Below are positions 8,502 through 16,307 of a DNA stretch of 24,778 nucleotides, in pieces. The DNA comes from JBFGCA01 sp041567315. GTDB lineage: Bacteria; Acidobacteriota; Thermoanaerobaculia; Multivoradales; JAHEKO01. The DNA lies in contig JBFGCA010000070.1 in the NCBI GenBank assembly GCA_041567315.1, positions 1 through 24,778 of the forward strand, given 5' to 3'. Below the pieces are notes generated by a model that was not told the origin of the DNA, made no database searches, and was given only the letters and a program-made list of their open reading frames with translations. Each line of letters starts with the position of its first letter. Position 1 is the first letter of the stretch. A program made the position numbers and the translations under genes.

Positions 8502-11254
8502 ACGAGCCCCGGATCGCCGACCAGGCCAGCCTCGAGGCGATCGACCTCGAGCGGGTCGGCGCCAAGGCGGTCAACCTGGCGCGGCTCCAGGAGCTCAGGC
8601 AGCCGGTGCCGCCCTGGTACGCGGTGACCACCGCCGCCTTCCGCGAGGCGATGGCGGCCAGCGGCCTCGACCGCTGGCTGGCCGAGCGGCTGCCGCTGCT
8701 GACCGGCGAGGCCGAGCGCGCCGCGGCCGCGGCCGAGATCCGCCGCCGGATCGCCGCCCTCGAGCTGCCACCGGAGATCGCCGGCCAGATCGTCCTCCTC
8801 CACGACGAGCGCATCGGCCCGGAGGCCCTGGTCGCGGTGCGCTCCTCGGCCGCCGGCGAGGACACCGCGACCGACTCCTTCGCCGGTCTCCACGACAGCT
8901 TCCTTTTCGTGCATGCCGGCGAGGTGCTCGAGGCGGTCAAGAAGGTCTGGGCCTCGGCCTTCAACGACCGGGCGGTCGCCTACCGGCTGTCGCGCGGCAT
9001 CGGTCTCGAAGACGTCGCCGTCGCGGTGCTGGTCCAGGAGATGGTCGACGCCGCCGCGAGCGGCGTGATGTTCACCGTCAACCCCACCTCGGGCGACGTC
9101 TACGAGCTGGTGATCAGCGCCCTGTGGGGGGCCGGCGAGGGCCTGGTCAGCGCCGGTCTCGACGCCGACACCTTCGTCGTCGACAAGGAGACCCTCGAGG
9201 TCCAGGCGACGCTCGCCGAGAAGACCGAGCAGCTCGTCTTCGACACGGCGTCCGGGCGCGGTCTCGCCCGCACCGCGGTGCCGCCCGAGCGCCGCGCCGA
9301 GATCAGCCTCGCCCCCGAGCAGGTGCAGGCGGTCGCCCGCGCCGGGCTCGAGATCGAGCGCGCCTACGGCCGGCCGCAGGACGTCGAGTTCGCCTTCGAC
9401 GCCGCCGGCCGGCTGTTCGTCCTCCAGACCCGGCCGGTGACCACCGTCGAGGCGTACGGCCCGGCGGCCGGCAACCGGCTGGTCTGGGACAACTCCAACA
9501 TCATCGAGAGCTACTCGGGGGTCACCTCCCCGATGACCTTCAGCTTCATCCGCCAGGCCTACGAGATCGTCTACCACTGCTTCACCGAGGTGATGGGCAT
9601 CCATCCGGAGGTGGTGCGGCGCAACCGCCACACCTTCCGCAACATGCTGGGTCTGATCCGCGGCCAGGTCTACTACAACCTCGACAACTGGTACCGCCTG
9701 ATCCGCATGTTTCCGGGCTACGACTACAACCGCGAGTTCATGGAGTCGATGATGGGGGTGCGGCAGAGCCACGCCCCCGGCGAGGAGGGCGCCGGACCGA
9801 GCAGGATGCGGCGCTACTTCGTCGAGCTGCCCGCGCTGATCCGCCTGGTGCTGCGCTCGGCCCGCAACTTCTGGCGCCTGCGCGAGCTGGTGGGGGCCTT
9901 CGAGAAGCACTTCGACGAGCACTACCGGCGCTGGTCGGGGCTGGACTTCACCGCCCTGGCGCCGCACGAGTCGATGGCGCTCTACCGCGAGATGGAAGAG
10001 AAGCTGCTGTGGAACTGGAAGGCGCCGATCATCAACGACTTCTACGTGATGGTCTTCTACGGCACGCTCAAGAAGCTCTGCGTCTCGTGGTGCGGCGACG
10101 AGTCGGGCTCGCTCCAGAACGACCTGCTCTGCGGCGAGGGCGGGATCGTCAGCACCGAGCCCACCAAGCGGCTGCTGGCGCTGGCCGCCGAGGCCGACCG
10201 CGACCCCGAGCTGCGCCGGCTGCTGCTCGCGGAGGAGCCGGAGGCGCTGGCCTCGCGGCTGCCGGCCGACCCGCGCTTCCCGGAGTTCGCGGCGGCGATC
10301 GCCGACTACCTGGACCGCTTCGGCTTCCGCTGTCTCGACGAGCTCAAGCTCGAGGAGTACTCGCTCAAGGAGCGGCCGGCCTTCCTCTACCAGGTGCTCC
10401 GCAACTACCTGTCGATGGCCGAGCGTTCGGGCGGCCAGGGCCTCGACCCCGAGGCGGCGACCGAGCGCGAGCGCCGGGTGCGCCGCGAGGCCGAGGAGCG
10501 GGCGTTCGCGGCGCTCGGCCGCCGCCGCGGGCTGCTGCCGCGCCGGCTGGTCTTCCGGCGGGTGCTGGCCAGCGCCCGGCTGGGGGTCCGCAACCGCGAG
10601 AACATGCGGTTCGCGCGCACCCGGATCTACGGTCTGCTCCGCGAGCTGCTCCGCGCCCTGGGCGGCCGGTTCGCCGCCGAGGGCCTGATCGACGAGCCCG
10701 ACGACGTCTTCTTCCTCACCCTCGACGAGGTCTGGGACTTCATCAAGGGGACGGCGGTGACCACCGATCTCAGGGGACTCGCCGAGCTGCGCCGCCGCGA
10801 GTTCGCCGCCTACCGCGCCGACGAGGCGGCGATGCCCGACGACCGCTTCGAGACCTTCGGCATGGTCTACCACCGCAACCCGTTCAAGAGCCGCGTCCGG
10901 CCGGCCGGGCCGAGCGCCGACGGCACCCTGCGGGGCATCGGCTGCTGCCCCGGGGTGGTCACCGGCCCGGTCAAGATACTGCGCTCGCCGTCCGAGGACG
11001 CCCGGCTGGCCGGCGAGATCCTGGTCGCCGAGCGCACCGACCCCGGCTGGGTGCCGCTCTACCCGGCGGTCTCCGGGCTGCTCATCGAGCGCGGCAGCAT
11101 CCTCTCGCACTCGGCCATCGTCGCCCGCGAGATGGGGATCCCCACCATCGTCGGCATCCCGGGGCTCGCCGCCAGCCTCGAGACCGGCCAGGTGGTCACC
11201 ATGGACGGCTCGGCGGGGACGGTGAAGGTCGAAACGGCGGACAGCCCGGAATAG
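8498..11254 (+). CDS. ATP-grasp/phosphohistidine phosphotransferase, rifampin-phosphotransferase-like architecture
   Basis: A 918-residue relative of PEP synthase and pyruvate phosphate dikinase. Residues 1-~320 are the ATP-grasp domain (GAKAVNLARL, VAVRSSAAGEDTATDSFAG, VLVQEMVDAAASGVMFTVNP, DVEFAF...FVLQTRPV). A ~450-residue helical central domain follows, and the swivelling phosphohistidine domain is at the very C-terminus (ERGSILSHSAIVARE, His871). No PEP-binding barrel follows that histidine, so it should not make PEP. This ATP-grasp, substrate, histidine order is that of rifampin phosphotransferase, which passes the beta-phosphate of ATP to an alcohol. I infer phosphorylation of a hydroxylated substrate, plausibly a product of this operon. 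The start ATG overlaps the UbiA stop (ATGA). Confidence 0.85.
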   Translation: MNEPRIADQASLEAIDLERVGAKAVNLARLQELRQPVPPWYAVTTAAFREAMAASGLDRWLAERLPLLTGEAERAAAAAEIRRRIAALELPPEIAGQIVLLHDERIGPEALVAVRSSAAGEDTATDSFAGLHDSFLFVHAGEVLEAVKKVWASAFNDRAVAYRLSRGIGLEDVAVAVLVQEMVDAAASGVMFTVNPTSGDVYELVISALWGAGEGLVSAGLDADTFVVDKETLEVQATLAEKTEQLVFDTASGRGLARTAVPPERRAEISLAPEQVQAVARAGLEIERAYGRPQDVEFAFDAAGRLFVLQTRPVTTVEAYGPAAGNRLVWDNSNIIESYSGVTSPMTFSFIRQAYEIVYHCFTEVMGIHPEVVRRNRHTFRNMLGLIRGQVYYNLDNWYRLIRMFPGYDYNREFMESMMGVRQSHAPGEEGAGPSRMRRYFVELPALIRLVLRSARNFWRLRELVGAFEKHFDEHYRRWSGLDFTALAPHESMALYREMEEKLLWNWKAPIINDFYVMVFYGTLKKLCVSWCGDESGSLQNDLLCGEGGIVSTEPTKRLLALAAEADRDPELRRLLLAEEPEALASRLPADPRFPEFAAAIADYLDRFGFRCLDELKLEEYSLKERPAFLYQVLRNYLSMAERSGGQGLDPEAATERERRVRREAEERAFAALGRRRGLLPRRLVFRRVLASARLGVRNRENMRFARTRIYGLLRELLRALGGRFAAEGLIDEPDDVFFLTLDEVWDFIKGTAVTTDLRGLAELRRREFAAYRADEAAMPDDRFETFGMVYHRNPFKSRVRPAGPSADGTLRGIGCCPGVVTGPVKILRSPSEDARLAGEILVAERTDPGWVPLYPAVSGLLIERGSILSHSAIVAREMGIPTIVGIPGLAASLETGQVVTMDGSAGTVKVETADSPE

Positions 11255-11274
11255 GCCGGAACCGGCCGGTGGGG

Positions 11275-12624
11275 CTACCCCGGCCCCCAGGCCGGGACCA
11301 GCCCGGTGACCTGCAGCACCAGCACCGCTCCGGCCACCACCCAGGTCAACAGGAAGCGGCCGGCGGTCCAGGTGCCGACCGGCGGCGCCTTCGCCCGGGC
11401 GTCGAGCAGGGTGACGATCCAGGTCGCCGCCAGGACCAGGGCGGCGTTGACGGGGAGCTGGGAGAGCGCCCGTCCCTCGTGCAGCAGCCACGGGAGCAGC
11501 CCGGTCGCGGCGACGGCGACCACCGCCAGCCAGACCAGGGCGACCGCGCGCCGCGCCCCCGACCTCTTCGCTAGATGCAGCACCGGCCCGGCGAGGCTGA
11601 AGGCCAGCACCGCGGCGCTCGCCGCCAGGTACGGCCCGAACAGGCGGCGGAAGCTGTCGGTGCTGTTGGCGGCGATCAGGATCAGCAGCAGCGGCAGCAG
11701 CGCCCGGACCACCGCCCGCACCCGGACCCGCGCCACCGTCGCCGTGCGCGCCACCCACGCCCAGCCGGCCAGGTAGCAGACCAGCCCGGCGACCACCGGC
11801 AGCGCCCACTGCCAGGAGGCCAGCGACCAGTTGGCGTAGGTGTAGAGGATCACCGCGATCACCGCCCCGGCGTTGAACAGCGGCGCCCGCCGCACCAGCA
11901 GCGCGATCAGCACCCCGAGCGCCGCCAGGCTGACGATCTGGAAGAGAATCTCCGGCACCGGCTTGGTGGTGATCTTGCCGAGGATGAAGACCACCGCCAG
12001 CGGCACGAACAGGTTGTCGGCGCCGCGCAACGAGACGGCCTCGAACCCGGTCACCAGGACCGCGACCAGCAGCGCCGCCAGCACGCAGGTGAGCCGCGAG
12101 AGATCGCTCAGCAGCAGCACCGGCAGATGGATCGCCAGGAACGAGATGACCAGGAAGACCAGCGAGCCCTCGAGGCTCTTCCGGTCGCTCTCCACCTCGT
12201 ACTTGATGCGCCCGTAGCGGCTGCCGATCAGTGCCGCGAAGGCGTCGCCCACCGCCAGCACCAGGACCGCCGCCAGATAGAGCCAGGGCCGCCCGGTGGT
12301 CAGCACGAAGACCAGGAAGATGGCCAGCGGGTAGTACTCGGCGCCGCGGCTCGAGCGCTCCACCCCGTGCAGGCTCCTGAGCAGTCCCAGCCGGGCGGCG
12401 CCGGCGAACAGACCCGACATCGCCGCCGTCAGCGCCAGCACCACCCACGGCGAGGTCACCAGGAACGGGAACAGCAGACAGACCAGCCCGCCGCCGAGGT
12501 GGACCAGCTTGCGGGTCGACTCGGGCGCGGGGCTCCCCAGCCGCCGCCACAGCTCGGCCGCCGCCAGCAGGGCGAGAAAGACGCCGGTCAGGACCGCGGC
12601 GCCGAAGAGATCGCCCGCCGGCAC
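11275..12624 (-). CDS. Dolichol/phytol kinase-like membrane protein with an extra C-terminal membrane half
   Basis: A 449-residue protein that is almost wholly hydrophobic, with perhaps a dozen membrane helices. The N-terminal ~220 residues carry the signature of CTP-using polyprenol kinases and related cytidylyltransferases: STRKLVHLGGGL near the start, then GDAFAALIGSRYGR followed by DRKSLEGSLVFF-like residues, an acidic-plus-KSLEG signature, and a later 'KPVPE' segment. These enzymes phosphorylate dolichol, phytol or similar lipids. The remaining ~220 residues are a second hydrophobic module that I do not recognise. The start is a GTG at 12624, one base after the stop of the upstream gene, so the two are translationally linked. 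It converges with the phosphotransferase gene with only 20 bases between stops. Confidence 0.8.
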   Translation of the reverse strand: MPAGDLFGAAVLTGVFLALLAAAELWRRLGSPAPESTRKLVHLGGGLVCLLFPFLVTSPWVVLALTAAMSGLFAGAARLGLLRSLHGVERSSRGAEYYPLAIFLVFVLTTGRPWLYLAAVLVLAVGDAFAALIGSRYGRIKYEVESDRKSLEGSLVFLVISFLAIHLPVLLLSDLSRLTCVLAALLVAVLVTGFEAVSLRGADNLFVPLAVVFILGKITTKPVPEILFQIVSLAALGVLIALLVRRAPLFNAGAVIAVILYTYANWSLASWQWALPVVAGLVCYLAGWAWVARTATVARVRVRAVVRALLPLLLILIAANSTDSFRRLFGPYLAASAAVLAFSLAGPVLHLAKRSGARRAVALVWLAVVAVAATGLLPWLLHEGRALSQLPVNAALVLAATWIVTLLDARAKAPPVGTWTAGRFLLTWVVAGAVLVLQVTGLVPAWGPG

Positions 12625-12625
12625 C

Positions 12626-13741
12626 TCAGACCACCTCGTCGACGTGGAAGGCGCTGTAGAAGAAGGCCCGGTCGCGCGCGAAGAGGGCGGCGGCCTCCTC
12701 GGCGAGCGGCCGCACCCCCCGCCCGAGCTCGGTCGGGCAGGCGCGCGGCACCAGCATGTTCCAGTAGGCGAGCCGGGCGCCGGGCCGGGCCACCGCCACC
12801 ATGGCGGCGAAGATCCGCCGGCTGGTGGCCTCGTCCAGGTACTCGAAGACGTCCGACAGGTTGAAGCCGTCGAACCCCTCGCCGCCGTGGGCCGCCGCCG
12901 CCTCCTCGACCGGCCCCAGGTGGAGCGTGACGTTGCCGAGCCGCTCCTTGAGGGCGGCGAACGGCGCCGGCTCGAGGTAGCGGGGCTGCCGGCGGGCGAA
13001 GTTGCCGGTCAGGATGTACTCGACGTAGGGGTTCTCATGGGTGGGCAGCCGGGTCAGCGCGTAGCGGGTGCGCTCCAGGATGCGCTCGGCCACCGACCCC
13101 TCGACGTACCGGAAGAACTCCGGGTCGCGCCCCAGCCGCCCCATCGCGAAGCGGCTGAAGAACAAGCGGAAGAGCAGCCGCCAGCGCAGGTTGTTCCAGG
13201 TCCGCTCGTAGAACTCGGTCCGCCCCGCCTCGTCGCGCTCCTCGAGCAAAGCGAGCACCGTCCGCCGCCGGTGGACCAGCGGCAGGACGCGGGTGCGGAA
13301 GAGCGCGAAGTAGTCCTCGAACCTGCCGCCGTGGACGACGCCGGCGGCCACCGCCTCGGGCCGCCCCGCCCAGTAGGCCCTGGCGGCGGGCGTGAGGTCG
13401 CCGGCGAGAGCCGCGAACTGCGCCGGCCGCTCGGCCGACGGGCGGACGCCGAGAAAGGCCAGCGCCTCGTCGCGCTCGAGCCGGCGGATCGCCGCCATCT
13501 TGAGCCCCACCAGCGCGAGCTGCGCCGGGCTCAGGTCGGCGGCCACCACCCGCGCCCCGGCCGCCGCCAGCGCCAGCGAGTTGTCGCCGCCCGAGGCGAT
13601 CGACAGGATCCGCGTCCCCTCCCGCGGCCCGAGCGCCGCGCACAGCACGTCGGCGTCCTCCCAGCAGTTGGCGTAGCGGATCAGCTCGAAGCTGGCCCGC
13701 GCCTCGATGCTCGCCCGTGGTCTCCCTGTCGGGTGGCCCAC
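12626..13741 (-). CDS. BtaA-like (DUF3419) SAM-dependent 3-amino-3-carboxypropyltransferase
   Basis: A 371-residue member of DUF3419, the family of BtaA, which moves the 3-amino-3-carboxypropyl group of S-adenosylmethionine to diacylglycerol in betaine-lipid synthesis. Visible marks are YANCWEDADVL (23-33), the nucleotide-binding stretch ILSIASGGDNSLAL (45-58), ADLSPAQLALV, and the NLSDVFEYLDE motif near residue 280. The partner N-methyltransferase BtaB is not in the window, so the product could be a homoserine lipid, or the acceptor could differ. The GTG at 13741 is the only good start before the conserved block; its ribosome-binding site is weak. It is paired with the kinase-like gene and divergent from the DUF4388 gene. 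Confidence 0.85.
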   Translation of the reverse strand: MGHPTGRPRASIEARASFELIRYANCWEDADVLCAALGPREGTRILSIASGGDNSLALAAAGARVVAADLSPAQLALVGLKMAAIRRLERDEALAFLGVRPSAERPAQFAALAGDLTPAARAYWAGRPEAVAAGVVHGGRFEDYFALFRTRVLPLVHRRRTVLALLEERDEAGRTEFYERTWNNLRWRLLFRLFFSRFAMGRLGRDPEFFRYVEGSVAERILERTRYALTRLPTHENPYVEYILTGNFARRQPRYLEPAPFAALKERLGNVTLHLGPVEEAAAAHGGEGFDGFNLSDVFEYLDEATSRRIFAAMVAVARPGARLAYWNMLVPRACPTELGRGVRPLAEEAAALFARDRAFFYSAFHVDEVV

Positions 13742-13825
13742 GCCGGCATGCTACCGCCGGTCGGGTGGCGTTATTCTCTGGCAATCCGGGCCGGCGAAGA
13801 TCGCCGGTGCCGACAGGAGCGCACG

Positions 13826-15061
13826 GTGGGTTTCCGCGGAGAGCTAGGGCCCCTCAATCTGTTCGATCTCGTCCAGATGATCGCCGCGACCGCCAAGAGC
13901 GGCCGGCTCGACCTCAGCCGCCGCGACGGGCGCGGCATGGTGGTGTTCCGCGGCGGACGGATCATCCTCGCCCTTTCCGACTCGCTCCAGCAGACCATGG
14001 GGAGCCTGCTGCTCGGCGACGGGCTGATCGACCGGGCCCAGCTCGAGCGGGCGCTCGAGCTGCAGCAGGAGCGCGGCCGGGAGGTGCGCCTCGGCTCGGT
14101 GCTGATCGAGGAAGGCCTGATCTCCGAGGCCGACCTCCAGCACGCGATCGAGCGGCAGGTCGAGAAGGTGATCTCGGACCTCGGCGCGTGGCGGAGCGGC
14201 TACTTCGAGTTCGTCCCCATGGAGCTGCCCGACCGCGGCGAGCTGGCGGTCGACACCCGCGACCTCTTCCTGCCCAAGGGTCTGAGCGCCGACCGGGTGC
14301 TGCTCAGCATCGCCGTCAAACTCGACGAAGAGGAGCGAGGCGACGGCGCGGCCGGGAGTGGCCAGGCGGCGGCCGGGGAGGCGGAGCTCCCACCGCTGGC
14401 GCCGCCGCCGGATCCGGCGGCAGCGAGCGGAGCGGCAGCCGGCGAGTCGACCAACGGGTCGACCGCGGTCGCCGCGGTGCCTCGGGCGACCGGAGACGCC
14501 GCCGGTCGCCCCGAAACCGGCGACAGCGCCGTCCGCGAGCAGCTCGCCTCGCTCCGCGAGCTCATGGCCGAGATTCAGTCGCCCAAGCTGACCGGCGAGA
14601 TCACCGCCCGCATCCTCGACCAGGCGAGCCGGGTCTTCCGCCGGGCCGTTCTCTTCGCGGTCCACCCCAGGCTCTTCGCCGTCGTCGGGCACTTCGGCCT
14701 CGATGGGGCCACCGATCCGGGCGCCGTGAAGGTGCGCATCGACCAGCCCTCGGTACTGCGCCGGGCCGCCCAGCTCAAGAAGACCTACCGCGGCCCCCTC
14801 GGCAACGGCGCCGGCGATCGCGCCCTCGTCGAGCAGCTCGGCGGCGGCCGGCCCGCCGAGGTCGTCGCCCTGCCGATGGAGGTCGCCAGCCGCGCCGCCC
14901 TGGTGGTCTACGGCGACAACTACCCCGCCGAAGAGCCCCCCGGCCCGCTCGACGACCTCGAGCTGCTGCTGCTCCAGACCGCCCTCGCCATGGAGCGCTC
15001 CCTCTACCAGGAGCGGGTCGCCCACCTCGAGGTTCTGGAGTCCCTCCGCACCCGCGGCTGA
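13826..15061 (+). CDS. DUF4388 (PATAN-type) signalling protein with C-terminal GAF-like domain
   Basis: A 411-residue soluble protein. The first ~55 residues (GFRGELGPLNLFDLVQMIA, then SGRLDLSRRDGRGMVVFRGGRI) are a DUF4388 domain, common in regulatory proteins of Myxococcota, Acidobacteriota and related phyla. Residues ~56-130 (LLLGDGLIDRAQLERAL... RLGSVLIEEGLISEADLQHAI) resemble the paired helices of the type II secretion ATPase N-domain. A low-complexity Ala/Gly/Pro linker (~170-225) leads to a GAF-like region (~235-405). The GTG at 13826 follows AGGAG at about six bases. It has no catalytic motif, so it probably senses or bridges partners. Target unknown. Confidence 0.85.
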   Translation: MGFRGELGPLNLFDLVQMIAATAKSGRLDLSRRDGRGMVVFRGGRIILALSDSLQQTMGSLLLGDGLIDRAQLERALELQQERGREVRLGSVLIEEGLISEADLQHAIERQVEKVISDLGAWRSGYFEFVPMELPDRGELAVDTRDLFLPKGLSADRVLLSIAVKLDEEERGDGAAGSGQAAAGEAELPPLAPPPDPAAASGAAAGESTNGSTAVAAVPRATGDAAGRPETGDSAVREQLASLRELMAEIQSPKLTGEITARILDQASRVFRRAVLFAVHPRLFAVVGHFGLDGATDPGAVKVRIDQPSVLRRAAQLKKTYRGPLGNGAGDRALVEQLGGGRPAEVVALPMEVASRAALVVYGDNYPAEEPPGPLDDLELLLLQTALAMERSLYQERVAHLEVLESLRTRG

Positions 15062-15076
15062 GGGCGGGCGCACCTG

Positions 15077-15304
15077 TCACCCGCCGCGCCGACGCCTTAC
15101 GACCCAGACGACGAGCACCGACGCCGCGATTCCGCCCAGATAGAAGCCCAGCCTCAGCCATGACGGCTCCTCGACGACCACGAGGATCAGCACACCGAAC
15201 GCCAGCGTCAGGACAGCACACAAGGCAAGCGCGATCGAGAGCGTTCGGCTGCTCCCAGTCGCTCGATCAGCTATCGTCGGCCCCTGTTTATCCATCAGAT
15301 TCAC
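15077..15304 (-). CDS. Small two-helix membrane protein
   Basis: A 75-residue protein with a short polar start, two hydrophobic helices (about residues 22-44 and 50-68) separated by a short EEPSW loop, and a basic RRRRGG end that should face the cytoplasm. There is no recognisable family. The start is a GTG at 15304, or an ATG three codons later at 15295; neither has a convincing ribosome-binding site. It sits between the DUF4388 gene, which ends 15 bases away on the other strand, and the divergent metallohydrolase gene, so it is a single-gene unit. The hydrophobic pattern makes it more credible than a chance frame. Confidence 0.5.
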   Translation of the reverse strand: MNLMDKQGPTIADRATGSSRTLSIALALCAVLTLAFGVLILVVVEEPSWLRLGFYLGGIAASVLVVWVVRRRRGG

Positions 15305-15345
15305 CCGCGAGTTGTCGCGCCGCTCGGTCGGGAACGTCGGTCACC

Positions 15346-16293
15346 ATGAGCACCCGCCCAACTGAAGGAGAATCGGCACGTGGCCGGGTCGCTCTCGGAC
15401 TGCTCCTCACTGTAGCAACCGCCACGGTCCTCGCCCAGGCGCCCGAGCCGGTCGCCCCGCCGGTCAGCCCACCGGCCCCGGCCGCGACCCTCGACGCCAC
15501 CTACCTGGCCAACGAGGGCTTCATGGTCGAGGGCGGCGGAGTCCGGGTCCTCGTCGACGCCCTCTTCGGCCCCGGGGTCACCGGCTACCCGGTGCTACCC
15601 GAGGCGACGCGCGCCGAGCTCGAGCGCGGCGCCGGCCCCTTCGCGGGCGTCACCGTCGCCCTCGCCAGCCACCACCACCCGGACCACTTCGATCCCGGCA
15701 CCGTGGCCCGCTTCCTCGTCTCCAACCCCGAGGCCGTCTTCGTCTCGACGCCCCAGGCCGTCGCCCGGCTGGAGCAAGAGGTCCCCGGCGCCGAGAGCCT
15801 CCGCCCGCGCCTCCGCGCCGTCCTCCCGCCCGCCGGGCAGACCGAGCGCCTGGAGATCGGCGGCGCCGGGATCACCGTCCTCAACCTCCACCACGGCCCC
15901 CGCGACCCGCCGGTCGAGAACCTCGGCTTCGTCGTCGCCCTCGGCCGCTTCCGCTTCCTCCACTTCGGCGACACCGAGGCCAAGATGGACGACTTCCGCC
16001 CCTACCTCGAACTCCTCCGCGGCACCGACATCGCCCTGCTCCCCTTCTGGTTCCTCTCCAGCGAGTGGCGGGTCGAGATGGTCCGCATCGAGATCGCCCC
16101 CCGCTCGATCGTCGTCGCCCACCTCCCCCTCCCCGACGCCCCACCCGGCCACTTCGGCCGCTGGCAGACCTACGACGACCTCCTAGCCCTCATCCGGAGC
16201 AACTTCCCCGAGGCCAGGATCCCTGCCTTCACGGGGGAGAGCTACCGCTTCGAGTTCGAGGGTGAGGAACGGGACGGGGTCGGCCACCGGTGA
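15346..16293 (+). CDS. Secreted metallo-beta-lactamase-fold hydrolase (UlaG-like)
   Basis: A 315-residue protein. The first ~33 residues form a signal peptide (basic start, then VALGLLLTVATATVLAQA), so it should act in the periplasm. The fold is the UlaG/RomA type: ATYLANEGFMVEGGGVRVLVD opens the sandwich. The metal site HxHxDH is H109-H110-H111-P112-D113-H114. Further ligands are likely in LHHGPRDPP, in the aspartate of LHFGDTEAK, and in the histidine of VVAHLPLP. All first-shell motifs are present, so it should be active, but the substrate is unknown. The ATG at 15346 is the only good start ahead of the signal peptide. It is monocistronic and ends 14 bases from the opposing porin gene. Confidence 0.85.
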   Translation: MSTRPTEGESARGRVALGLLLTVATATVLAQAPEPVAPPVSPPAPAATLDATYLANEGFMVEGGGVRVLVDALFGPGVTGYPVLPEATRAELERGAGPFAGVTVALASHHHPDHFDPGTVARFLVSNPEAVFVSTPQAVARLEQEVPGAESLRPRLRAVLPPAGQTERLEIGGAGITVLNLHHGPRDPPVENLGFVVALGRFRFLHFGDTEAKMDDFRPYLELLRGTDIALLPFWFLSSEWRVEMVRIEIAPRSIVVAHLPLPDAPPGHFGRWQTYDDLLALIRSNFPEARIPAFTGESYRFEFEGEERDGVGHR

Positions 16294-16307
16294 CGCTCGA
16301 ACCTCCT

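Noticed and set aside
8498..11254. Annotation as phosphoenolpyruvate synthase
   Set aside because: The N-terminal similarity would suggest it, but the phosphohistidine domain is at the C-terminal end and no PEP-binding barrel is present.
11254..11267. GGCCGG-AA-CCGGCC hairpin between the converging phosphotransferase and kinase-like genes
   Set aside because: The loop would be only two bases and there is no T tract, so it cannot be called a terminator with confidence.
8414..12550. A very long minus-strand reading frame, opposite the UbiA and phosphotransferase genes
   Set aside because: It is the frame-shadow of high-GC coding sequence: low-complexity, rich in Gly/Ala/Arg/Val, with no motif, whereas the plus-strand proteins show full domain signatures.
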